64,000 nt of DNA from Stenopsyche tienmushanensis (Eukaryota; Arthropoda; Insecta; Trichoptera; Stenopsychidae): NCBI GenBank assembly GCA_008973525.1, contig WACJ01000516.1:744001-808000 (forward strand). The letters run 5' to 3'. The notes beneath the pieces were generated by a model that was not told the origin of the DNA, searched no databases, and was given only the letters and a program-made list of their open reading frames with translations. Shown here piece by piece: positions 49,136 through 60,409 of this stretch. The first letter of the stretch is position 1. Every line of letters starts with the position of its first letter. A program made the translations under genes and the position numbers.

Positions 49136-50507
49136 GGGGCCAAACTCTTTACAACGCTCAAAAAAATCGTTTTTTTTAAATTACGTATTTCGAAAGTATA
49201 ACATATTGAGAGTATACTATAAAAGAGAAAATTTGAATATGAAATATTTACAAAGTTATAGCGCGTAATCAGTGTATCTTGTATCATATTATCTTTAGTT
49301 TTATTGTATCTCGTATCTTTAGTTTTATTATAGGAGATGGGCCTAAAAATATTTTAAGCAAAATAATTGTTATATTGCACTCATATATCTCTAACTTTAG
49401 TTATGCGAAATTAAAGTTCTTCGAAGTCAGCTCAAAGTTGTTCGAAGTCAAGTTTAGCTCGATAGTTTGTCGTGTGTGGTTGAATTTTCGAAGCAAAAAT
49501 GTCAAAATATCTTAATAAAGGAACGAATGGTAAAGAAGTTCGAGAACATGGAAACCCGACTGAAGTCAAAAGCTGGTGCAAATGGTAAAAAAACATTGCT
49601 TTAAAAAATATCTAAAGCTTGAAGACCTGACTCCATTTCTTGCACTTCAAAGCACCTGCATTCTGGTGTAAAAATCATTGAAATATTAACATACATTGCT
49701 GCTGGGATACTTAATAACGACTATAACTTCATTTTGAAGATGATGAATACATTAAATATAATAATTGGCACCTACTGTAAAGTCTTTGTTGAAAACAAGC
49801 GCGGGTAGCGAGGTAGAATCGTAATCTTTCTGAGACAAAAGCAGCTCGCATAGCCCGAAAACAACAGTTAGTCAAAGATAATCAACATTTTAAGAAAGCT
49901 GAAGATCTGTTATACGTACCTGGATTCATTGGTTGATCGACTAGTCACTACAATTGATAGTTTTATCGCATTGAAACTTTAAACGATATTATCTCGAAAC
50001 AGCATTTTCAAAATGTTCGCCAGTTATAGCTTAAAAATTTGTTGATCGATTTGACTGAAATTTTGAGATGTTTCTCACTATAATATTATCTAGTCAACTA
50101 AGCTAAAGTTTTAAGGTTTTCGCGTAAATAAATAAGTTTTTGGGGTAAAAATTATCAAGAAAATGGTAAAAATACGAAAGTTTAACTAAAAAGCTTACTA
50201 ATTTTTTAATGCTTGGTTAACTATCTACACATATTAAAATTCAAAAAAATATTTCCATTTTCAATTTCATTTCAATAGGAAATCTTCGACAAGTGGCGAA
50301 CCGTTTGATATCACGAGAAAAGGCACCTAATGGAATACCTTATAACTCCGCCATTTCGTTTTTTGTTTTTTAAAAAATAAAATAAATTAGTACTTTAGAA
50401 TTGTAGTAAAATAATGTCAAAAATTTAAAATGATACGATTACTTTACCACCATTAAAAAAATCATGAAAAACGACTCATTTTCGAGCGTCTAAAGGGATT
50501 GCTCCCC
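49136..50507 (+). mobile_element. Kolobok-like transposon flanked by TTAA
   Basis: Imperfect inverted ends begin GGGGCCAAACTCTTTACAAC at 49,136 and, on the complementary strand, GGGGAGCAATCCCTTTAGAC at 50,507. Both are followed outward by TTAA (49,132-49,135 and 50,508-50,511). On the plus strand at about 49,820-49,935 a decayed protein reads NLSETKAARIARKQQLVK, DNQHFKKAEDLLYVPGFIG, resembling the charged tail and (L/M)YGPGI-like end of the DDE protein of arthropod Kolobok-type elements. A possible start at 49,500 (MSKYLNKGTNGKEV) precedes it. Most of the roughly 400-residue protein is missing or unreadable. TTAA also suits piggyBac, but the protein fits Kolobok better. Confidence 0.68.
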
Positions 50508-52309
50508 TTAAGAGAGGGATCATGGGATCCCTCTCACTCATTGATTTAGATTACTGCATTTATATTACCGAGAGCAATTTTCCGTATCTTTGATCATTGA
50601 TTCTTAATATTTGTTTTAAAAAAATACTTTTATAGGAAAGCATACTTTAAGCATTGTTGAACTATACCAATCATATACAAAGGATTCGATAAAATCTCTT
50701 CCCATAATTTATATACAAATTACCGAGAATTTCAGCAGGTTTTGCATTCTGTTTCGCGTGTAATTCAAAAATATACATCTGGACTACGCTTGGAATAACG
50801 CCAATTCGTATTACCGTTTTTTCGCATACGATTGTACAAACGAAAACAATAGCGTTGCTATCGTATGCCACAAAGTCGTGGTGCAAGTATCAGCCTTGAA
50901 CCTCGTAAAAAGCAGGCTTGTTAAAAGCGTATTTTTTAAAATCCGATAAAAGTGGTTTTAAACTGCGAATATTCCACAGGGAAAGAATTAAACGCGAGAA
51001 TGACTCTTAAATTTCAAATTCACTGCTAACTTATTAAATTCCGTACGCGCACTGGGAATATGTACATAAATTATCCTTCAAACAATTCATGAAATTTACA
51101 AAATCTCACGTAGACGCGACAAAGGTATAATAACGCGAAAAACGTCATTAATTATGACTTAACCTGATTTTTATGTCAACCTTGTTGAATATTAAGCGCC
51201 TGAATATCTTACGCGAAACTCACCCTCGCGCGAGGGCGATGATCAAATCAGACTTCTAATTTTAAGGAATTTATTAAATATAATCTTTTTATCCTCATGA
51301 ACATCCAAGGCATTGATTAAAGGTTGGTACAGTGGTTGATTAGAGAGCGGAATAACGAATTGAATTTGAGATCTACCGATATTAAAAGGACAAGATTCGG
51401 GCATCGGAGGTAAACATTACTAATGCGAAATTAACGATTTTTTTTGGATAAGCCGAACAATAAAATGGGATGGACAGTACGAAAGAAATCTGCGGACAAT
51501 TATTTTTCTTTGATGAATTCTGTCAAATGTTTTAGGACAAAGAAAAAAAAGAGAATGTGAACGCTTTAAAAGCTTATAAAATTTCATTTTTACTTTTAAG
51601 GTTGCAAAACGAAAATTGAAAAAATCGATATTTTTATACGCTTTTATTGATCAACCTTGTGTAATGTTACTTTATAAATGAGCTAGACCATTTAGAAGTC
51701 CTTGTAAGATTCTTAAAAGGGGTTGAAAAAATGTATTAGTAACGCTTTAGAATTTGAAAATACTATAAGATATTTCTACTACTTCTTTAATTCTACTTTT
51801 CCTTTAAGATCTATTATTGAACGTAAAGATGAGTATTTTTCAATGCCTTCCACGTTATACTATGTTAAAAAATATTATTTGAAAATTAAATTTAAAGTTA
51901 GTGATAATCCAAGATCGTAATTATTATTTAACCCTAGACAACTAATCATAATATCGAGTTACACAGTCACTACGTATTACATGACGATGATTGATGATGT
52001 GGAGTATCGATTAAGGATATTGATCGGGGTGGAGCGGGAAACATTCGGGAACATGCATACATGTTGAATGGGTTCCAAGTCTGTAGTCTGTGAGACTAAT
52101 GATTAGTGATCTATAGTTAAAAATAATGATAGCTTTTCTCACTTGCGATCCCGTATGACTTTTTGCTACTATAATGCGATGGATGATGTTTTGTACTGGT
52201 GAGTTTATTAACGCCAACCTCATGTCATTTTTAACATTAAATTTCTTTCTTTTAAGTTGAAAATCTAGTCTCACAGAGATATGTACACACAAATGAAACT
52301 AAAAGTCGA

Positions 52310-53430
52310 AAGGCAAGAATTGTCACATTTTGGGTATGAATGATACATACCACACCAGAATTGTGTGAGTTTTCAAAATTTCATTAAACAAGTTACGTAC
52401 CGAGGAATTATTTCGCAAATCCAAGAACTCATCTTGTAATTCATCGGGAATCCTCCTTCAAATTTTCATTTATTTTACCTTCAGATTCATCTAGCACACT
52501 GCAGTTTATAAAACATGGTAATGTTTCCAAGATTTATTTTTCTTCGCTAGTTTTGCAGCTTGGGTAATAATACCCCGAGATTGTCGTTAAATGTGATAGT
52601 ATTAGTCTTCTTTCCTTGAAGTTTCAGGTTAAGCCTATTTTATTGTTTTAATATATCTGCTAGATATGCTACTTTTTTCAACCAAACTTTGTCATTAAAG
52701 TATACCAAAAGATCATGTTACTCTTGCACTTCTAAGAACAACTTAATTTCATCTTTCAATTCAAAGACACGATTCACAACATTTCCTTTCAACAACCAGC
52801 GTACTACATTGTAGAAAAGAAGAACCTCATGATCAGAACCCATGTCTTTACACAGCTCTTTAAACAGACGGATGTTAAGAGCTCCAGATTTGATGTAATT
52901 CACGATTTTTATTAGCGAATCCAGAATCTCTTGAGGAGGAATTGGAAGAGTCTTACTAGCAAGGGCATACCGGCAAATCATGCAGTTTGCTTGGGGAACT
53001 TGTTCTTTCACTTTTTTATGAAAGCTCGATATTGACCAAAGCATAGATGGTGTACCATCGTTACAAACACCACACTCGTTTTTCATTTTAAATCCTTCAG
53101 TCTCAAAAAACGTATTTTTCTTCTCCATAATATCCTCACTTTCTGTAGTAGTTTATTTTTTTAATTTTTGAAGAGTTCCATTACGGAATAGGAACTCTTC
53201 TTTGATATTATCTGAAAGAATATATTTCACGAAAACAAGCAACTGAGCACACGAGCTTACGTCTGTTGATTCATCAACTTGAAAAGAAGACAATAGTGAA
53301 ATCTTGATTTCATTCAAAATCTGTTCTTTCACATCTGCGAACAGTTCTGATATACGTCGCTGAATAGTATTATATTATTAGACAGAGATATTCGTTGCAT
53401 CTTTAGTTCATTAAAATCCCCAAGAACTAA
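52310..53430 (-). pseudogene. hAT transposase, catalytic/C-terminal half (ZBED5/SCAND3-like)
   Basis: On the minus strand from about 53,430: ISLSNN, then QRRISELFADVKEQIL, SLLSSFQVDESTDVSSC (containing the first catalytic Asp in the LDESTDV block) and AQLLVFVKYI. The open frame 53,128-52,718 (136 codons) continues CGVCNDGTPSMLWS (second catalytic Asp region), CMICRYALASKTLP, IVNYIKSGALN, ELCKDMGSDHEVLLFY and RWLLKGNVVNRVFELKDE. After a stop it reads VAYLADIL and RLNLKLQGK, then fades near 52,320 with ELQDEFLDLRNNSSVRNLFNE. Stops and at least two frame changes make it inactive. This is the same protein family as the N-terminal half at 17.1-17.6 kb. No terminal repeats were found. Confidence 0.92.
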
Positions 53431-55369
53431 CCATTTCACCGTTTAAAAAGCGAATTTGATTTAAATTATTGTATCAGTATTTATTTTTTCAGATACAGGA
53501 AAACGGGCTAAATTTGGATCGAGCAATGGAATTAACTCACTTAAAACCAAACATAAAAGCATTATTATTATCAAGCTTAACTGAGGGAGTTTTGATAACA
53601 AATATGTTTAGGATTGTTCCAAATAATTAATTAATAAATTAAAAAATTATATCTGAATTTTGATATTGTGCATAAAAATAAGAAAACAAGACAAACGCAT
53701 CGACTTAAATAACGATGATGTTGAATAAATAATGAATGGAATCACAGCTCAAACATAAGGATTTGAATTGACATGGCCTCAATCAAAATAAAGCCAATGC
53801 TTGCAAACAATTCTTCGATTTAATTTAATGTAACTTATTGTTTGTTGTTTTGCAATAATTCTTATTTATTTTGTAAAAGCGTGGATCATATTAAAAACCC
53901 TAATAAAAAAGTTTTAGTTATGAAAATGATGGTTTATTTATGTTGTTTAATTTAATAGCTTTATCTAGGCTTTAGAGATTTTACTCTTTTGTGATAAATT
54001 AACAGTACATAATAGACAAATATCCTCTTAAATTTGATAGACACGTTTACGTCATGATTTAAATTCGTCTAGACGTCGACGTATATTCTCAATTAATTTA
54101 CCATACGTTGTGGTGTTGGTCTCTCGGCGCAAAGTCTATACCTTAATTTCCGAATTATTACTGAAGTAAACTACCTTGTTTCATTCCCTTACGTCATAAC
54201 CGGAAGTATGCTCTGATCAAACACTTTAAGTTGCACAGACGAGGGTAATTTGGAAGACCGTACTCAAACGTCTGAAGTAGCTCATAACATAGCTCCACTC
54301 TCCACATTTTCCTTGCATTACACGACCTTTATACCATCGAGATATGCTATTAAACACAGCTAAAAAATGTTATAAATAAATTTGTGGCTCATTTCAATAT
54401 AAAATTATACAATTTCGAATTATTTGCGCGAGGATCATTCTTATCTGAAAGGATGTAATTTTCATATTGAAATGAGATGGTGAAGATCCATTCGCATTTT
54501 TTGCTCTGGAAAATTAATGTAAATCTAGAGAAAGTTGAGTCATTTAAATTTTACTTACGGCGAGCAAGAAAACCGCATTTTTTATTATTCCATCAGAAAA
54601 AGCGTCTTCGCAAATTTCAAATTACACACCTCGACAAGTATCCTTTTTTAAAGCTGTCCGTACAGCTCTTTCTTAATTAAAATATGAACTCTACAAAGGC
54701 ATGCATTTTAAAGTCTGCGATTAGGGATGTTTTTTTCCTCTGGCGTGGCTTTTCAGAGAGCCAGCGTCGTTGCGGCTAGAAAATGCGAAACGGAAAGAAG
54801 AAATACAGATGAATTATTATGTAGTGTAGTCATTATGTATGTATTTAGGGGCTTAAATTTTGCACAGAATCAGGGTTTTTCGAAATATCTTTGTATTATT
54901 AAAATGTATAATTTACGAATAAATAATATAATTTACTATTAAACTGGGATAATTGAAAAATGTATATTATACTACAAATATAAGGCTGGGCTACCATAAT
55001 AAAAGCCAATTCATGATATGTTCAATCATTCTTTTTCGAATTGTTTCTCAGAATCCATACCACATGCAATTCTTTTTGTATCGAAATCAATTTAACTGCC
55101 ATTCTTTGACTGTCCAAATTAATCACATGTGTCCAAATTTCACTTTGAGTCTCTCACTACATTTATTCGCCTTGTAAAACTTCTAATTGTCGACAATAGT
55201 GTTGTGCAGTTAATAGTTTTTTTTTAATATCTGATTGATAATTTTTAACTACGTATATGAATGTTAATATCCATTAATGACACAATATATATATAATTTG
55301 CTGATTTGCACGTTATAAATTATGTCCATTTTTGCTCACGTATGATGGATTACATATTATGAAGTTCAC

Positions 55370-56744
55370 TAGTTGTTTAACATTAGAAGATGGAAGTTCA
55401 GAGCAGAAAGTTATGGAAAAATCAGGAAATATAAAAATTGAAGAGTGTATTTTTATATGGTTCATAAAAAGACGATTAACTGGATACCCAATATCTGATC
55501 CATTATTGTGTGAAAAAGCAATATTGTTCAATACAAAATTAAATGGAACTTCCACCTTCAATGCAAGTTCAGGCTGACGTGAAAAAAGTTAAAGGACGAC
55601 TTGATATCAGAGGAATTTCATACCTTCAGCAAACACATTAATTGATACATTGAAGCTATTTGTGGAGAAGATAGGATTCGACGAATAGTTTATATATAAT
55701 CCTGAGAAGATCAGCTTGAATTTAAAAAAAAACTACCCGACAAATCTTTAGCATCAAGACGTGAGAATACTTCTACTGGGTACAAAACTAGTAAAGAATA
55801 TGACACTATAATAGTGTCTACAAATGTAGCAGGCAGACACAGACTATCACTGCTTGTCATTGGAAAATCAAAAAACCCCAGACTTAAAAATATCAAAAGT
55901 CTTTCGGTAGAATTAGAAAAAAAGCCTGGATGAATGGTGAAGTTTTTAAACGATGATATGAAAAATAGTTCATACCAGAAGTGAAAACTCCATAGATAAA
56001 AGAGACAATGAACCAGTCATATATAGAATGTTTAAACCTAGTCGATGAAATGCTTACGGTAAAATTTCTTCTATCAAATTTCAGGTTAGTAATACAAACG
56101 ATAGATAGGGTGTAATAGAAACATTCAAACGTTTATATAGAAATCAGATGCTTCGACGATTGTTGCTGACAGACAAAAATAATAACGAAACAGTTATCTG
56201 TTTCCATAAGAAAACAAATTTAAAAGGTTGTTGCTACCACAAGAGGTACTTGGTTTTTTTAGATGTGTCAACTTTGGAACAAAATTTTGAAAAGATTAGT
56301 AAATTCCAATAATGCAGGTAGTACCTGATATAGAAGACATTGCAGAAGCAATAGCACACATTTCTATGTGTTCTGGATGAGATGAAGAATTTTAAAATTT
56401 TGAATGATGAGGAATTTGTTAAATAAATATCTTCCTCGGAAGAACAAGATCGAGAAGACGAAGAAGGAGATTGGTCCTACGTATTCTAAATCTTTTCAGT
56501 GTTTAGATGTCGCCATGAAATTACCTGAGAACCAAGAAGAATGTAATTCAAGGCAACTTATATATCTTAAGAGTATTCGCGATTTAACAATATCTAAAAG
56601 AAGATCTAGCTTAAAGCAAAAATCTAGAAAAATAAAACTTATTCATACTTTCCCTGTCAATTATGATTATTTTCGTTTATCCGAATTTTCGATATCCGGA
56701 CTAATTTCATCCCAAATTAGGTCCGGATAATCGAGGTTCTACTG
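55370..56744 (+). pseudogene. Tigger/pogo transposase pseudogene with right terminal repeat
   Basis: Reads through a jerky-type Tigger transposase: MKFTSCLTLEDGSSEQKVM, CIFIWFIKRRLTGYPIS, PLLCEKAILFN (CENP-B HTH, frame 55,332-55,577), then SLASRRE-like LASRRENTSTGYK and LSLLVIGKSKNPRLKN near 55,750-55,890, GVIETFKRLYRNQMLRRLLL near 56,110-56,165 and a C-terminus with NQEECNSRQLIYLKSIRD (frame 56,404-56,730). The first catalytic motif, usually NADET, reads NPEKI, so the catalytic Asp is gone. Several frameshifts and stops follow. The right terminus ends CGAGGTTCTACTG at 56,744, followed by TA. No left terminus or first 40 or so residues were seen. It is a different Tigger family from T1 and T2. 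Confidence 0.9.
56675..56744 (+). repeat. Tigger right terminus with subterminal hairpin
   Basis: The outer end reads, on the complementary strand, CAGTAGAACCTCGATTATCC, a typical Tigger terminus, with TA at 56,745-56,746. Just inside it, ATCCGGACTAATTT and AAATTAGGTCCGGAT form an inverted repeat around a CATCCC-type loop at about 56,693-56,727, so the terminus can fold back on itself. Confidence 0.85.
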
Positions 56745-58581
56745 TATTTGTTTTTTTATATATATATTCAAGTTTATTTGTAAAGTTTGTTCCATATGCT
56801 GTTCATACATGACATCGTTATGTATTAACCATCCTTCTGTTTACTCAATATATATTATTTCTCTGTTCCTATAATTGCTAGGATAAAAGTGATTCTTAAG
56901 TCACTCTGAACTTTTGATTTTTAATTAACTTTGAAGTTAGCACCTCTTAAATGCATCGGCTGTAGAACGCTTGTGGTGTGAAGAGATAAATAAACCACTT
57001 TTATGATTGAGTGTAATTGCACTAAGCTCCGTTTAGCTTCCTTATGCATAAGCTACGTTCATATACGTTAAGAACCTTGTAAAATCAATTTATCGGGAAC
57101 CAGAAACTCCGGAGATCTTGTTGATTTCATACGTTCTGTTTAACTTGACCTGGAAAAATAAGGACGCCGATATTTCAAAATGATTAAAACAAACCCCCCA
57201 GACTGTGAGACTTATTTTAATTGGATCATGTCCAATTAAAGTAAGTTGATTTATTCACTATTTAAAAAAATCATGTTGAGTGCAAATGTGATGTTCTTTA
57301 TCAGTAAATATTTAAAAAAATAATCAATTACATGCGTCCTTTGCCGATTTTCAAATCCATTATTAAAATCTATTATCTTATATTAATTTTCGAAACTAAG
57401 AAATTAAATTTAAACTGAACTTAAACTTATCAATAAATATATTCAAAATTTAGCTTAAATTACAATATAAGCATTGCATGTAAAGCTTTATTGCATTGAT
57501 ATTATTGTTACCCCAAATGTTTGCGTTATGAAAATCATATGAAAGTAGTGAAAATATGAAAAACAATCAAATTGATACAATCATAAGCGTTTCTATTAAT
57601 TTTTTGAGCATTTTTCAATAATCTCTCGTCAATTTGGTAAATTGGGGGCATTTATGATACAAAGTATTTTTATATGGTCATACATGGATCGAAAAGCTTG
57701 AAGGTATAATTTGGGATCATAAAATTGGAGAATATTTAATAAGTGCAGGGACGCACTATTCTAACACATGGTGAGTTATTCACAAAACAAATAATTAACT
57801 GTGAACAAATCAAAGTTGATTTTTATCGTGTACTTGATCAGTCTTCTCGAGTAAGTGATATTTGTTGAGAATATTGGCAAATATTTCAATTTGAAGATTG
57901 AAATTATTTACTTTCAACCAAAGGAAGGAAGAGTTCGATCGATACTTTCGCTTCCGTAACATTAATTTAACGAATCTCAGATTTATTCTCCATTGTTTGT
58001 TTCTGAATAGAAAACTTTTCGAAAAGTTTTGTGTAAATTTTTGTTTGTTACGATGAAAAACAATAGATAAAAACAATGACAGAAACGGTTGTCGAAATAA
58101 TTTTCGCCCAAATTAGCAAATTTATATTTGTAACCGATGTGCGCAATAAAAATGAGGAGCATTCTGATAAATATCCCTATCCTGAAGAAAAATTACCATC
58201 TCCTGCATTAAAAATAATAGTGTTTGAGAAGATGTTGGAGATGAACCCTTCGCCTGGTATGCAGATAACACCACCTGCAGTAAATCACCAAGACAAGCTG
58301 TTCCTTTTAATGAAACAAACAACGAAACAGCTCATTTCGGGATAAGGGAGGACGTTTAATGGTCGATTTTTTTTTAAATACATGAACAATGAGATTTGCG
58401 ACGATTTCTACTTCTGTCTTTTAGACGGCCGCCATTTTTCAATTTAATTATCTATTTACGTATTCACAACGAAGGAATTTATTCTGTACGAAATTAGCAT
58501 ATTTACATCTCGAGACGATATTTGTGTAGGATTTATTTAACAATTAAATATTTATAAGAATTTACGTGATCTAATCCCACA

Positions 58582-58848
58582 TCAAACGAAAATATCCCCA
58601 TGATTGAGTTGCTCTAAGAAATCTAGGATTTCGTCGTCGTTGAAATATACACCATCAATCATACGCACGTTTGAAACGTTATATGTAAATTCAAGATGAA
58701 TTTCTTCTCCGAATAAATTCAAGGTGGAATATTTCGTTTTGGCATCGCAAAAATTTTTGCTTCTATTCGTATGAAAATAATTAAAACTGTTAACACGCTG
58801 AGCTGCTCCAGGCGCAAAATATAAATAATTTACAGACTGAATTAACAA
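58582..58848 (-). other. Unassigned 88-codon open frame, gene status doubtful
   Basis: The predicted peptide has a balanced composition (VNSFNYFHTNRSKNFCDA; FNDDEILDFLEQLNHGDIFV at its end) and looks less random than most frames here. I recognise no family, and there is no promoter, splice site or repeat context to support expression. Below about 270 bp in AT-rich DNA a frame of this length can arise by chance. It could be a fragment of a transposon protein. Confidence 0.2.
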
Positions 58849-59565
58849 ATTTAATACAGGAAATATGGAAATTAATCACATCGTTGATATGAAGCTCAGT
58901 GCAATTTGCTCAAAATGAGTTTCATTTCTTGCCTGTGATGAAGGCTTAAGATTAAAGTTTTACTACTGAATTTCAGACTGAAAATTTGCATACGTTCATA
59001 GGCCCTCCCTTGTGGTTTTGGTTTTCCTATAAATATGAAAATACTTTTGGTATTAATAAAACATATTTAAATTTTCTCAAACAATAAGTAAAAAATAAAT
59101 ATAACCAAATTTCAATCATCCGAAATTAAAAGGGATATTTTTACGAATGAAATCAATATTTAATTTTGGCTACAATTATTTGGGATTTACCCTCCAATGA
59201 CGAAAATAGCCAAATGATAACTCCAATTATCTCTTTTTAAATGCGATCCACTTATCTTTCATCCATTTTGTTACGGGCTATTAACCAAAGACAAATTGAA
59301 AGGTGATTTAAATTTTGCTAAAGCGTATTAGGTTTTATAAAAAATGATTTGATACATTAAAATCAGCTCAAGTATTACAAAATAAAGGAGGCATTGGTCC
59401 AAGATCAAACCCTTCAACAACAACAGGAACCTGGGAATAAATGGGATATTTTATCGAAATATATTTGTTATTATTATAACTCTATGATGACATATGAACA
59501 AGCTCAAATTTGACTCATATTCGTTATTTTTGTACCGATAAGTGTACCATCATGTTTCTTATGTA

Positions 59566-60402
59566 CGATCTTTTTTGTGCGGTAGATCGCACAAAAAAGC
59601 TATGACTTACATGGAAAAAGTGAAGATGAGTTTTGTGGATTTTAAAAACCGCATAACATCAAAACAGCTATATAAAATATATCAAAAATCACATAAAAAA
59701 AGTTAATAAAAAAAATAGGAAAACACTAAGACAATTAAACAATAACATTTTAGGTAACATTTAAAGAACGTCTTGCATCATTGGTAAAATTTTAGAGATG
59801 TCTGATATTTGGCATCTCAAATGCCAGACATCTATTAGAGAAATACTAATTATTTTAACTACAAACTATCATCGATGATTTTCGTTGCGATTTTCGATAT
59901 GACTCAAAATCGCTTTCTTCTTCAGAAGAAACAGAATACTCAGTGTCAATTTCATCATTGTTCGGTGTAGATTTTCTCGTTCCAAAAATATAATTTATAA
60001 TTAGTAAAGAAGTCACTATAGTTCATAATTCAAAAAATAAATAAATCATAGAATGGCGACTGTTTAAAAAAATTCAGTCATTTTAGGCCTTATTTTGTCC
60101 AGTTTTAATTTTTTTTAAATAGTTAAAAAATAAATTTTGAATTATATTGAAAAGATTCGTACCCAGTTTTTTAAAAGTCGAAATTTTGGAAAAATGCAAA
60201 AAAAAACGAAATCAAGTTTTTCAAAACTCTAAACCAAAATAAAGGGCCTGGTCGTAATTCAACGAAAGCAGATGCAATATGATTTACACAATCCCAAATT
60301 CTTACTTCATATTTTGTCCAAAAAATATCGATACGTACTCTTTATGAAACCGCATAACTTTGAAATTGCATAAAAAAAGTCGCACAAAAAAAAGTTTGAG
60401 TG
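59566..60402 (-). mobile_element. Pogo-like nonautonomous element T2, complete copy
   Basis: TA dinucleotides flank it at 59,564-59,565 and 60,403-60,404. The left end has a perfect 12-bp hairpin, CTTTTTTGTGCG...CGCACAAAAAAG, at about 59,570-59,599. The right end reads TCGCACAAAAAAAAG then TTTGAGTG. Fragments of the same family occur at 14,158-14,283 (right end) and 44,181-44,290 (left end). On the minus strand, about 59,975 down to 59,880, an acidic, serine-rich reading (GTRKSTPNNDEIDTEYSVSS) resembles the C-terminal tails of Tigger transposases. No HTH or catalytic core is present, so this 837-bp unit is a deleted derivative. Confidence 0.78.
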
Positions 60403-60409
60403 TATATAG

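Noticed and set aside
52011..52292. 93-codon minus-strand frame considered as more hAT coding sequence
   Set aside because: It lies just past the last hAT-like block but shows no hAT motif.
55200..55369. Left terminus and first exon of the 55-56.7 kb Tigger element
   Set aside because: No CAGTAGAACC-like terminus and no readable HTH start could be found; the left end is probably lost.
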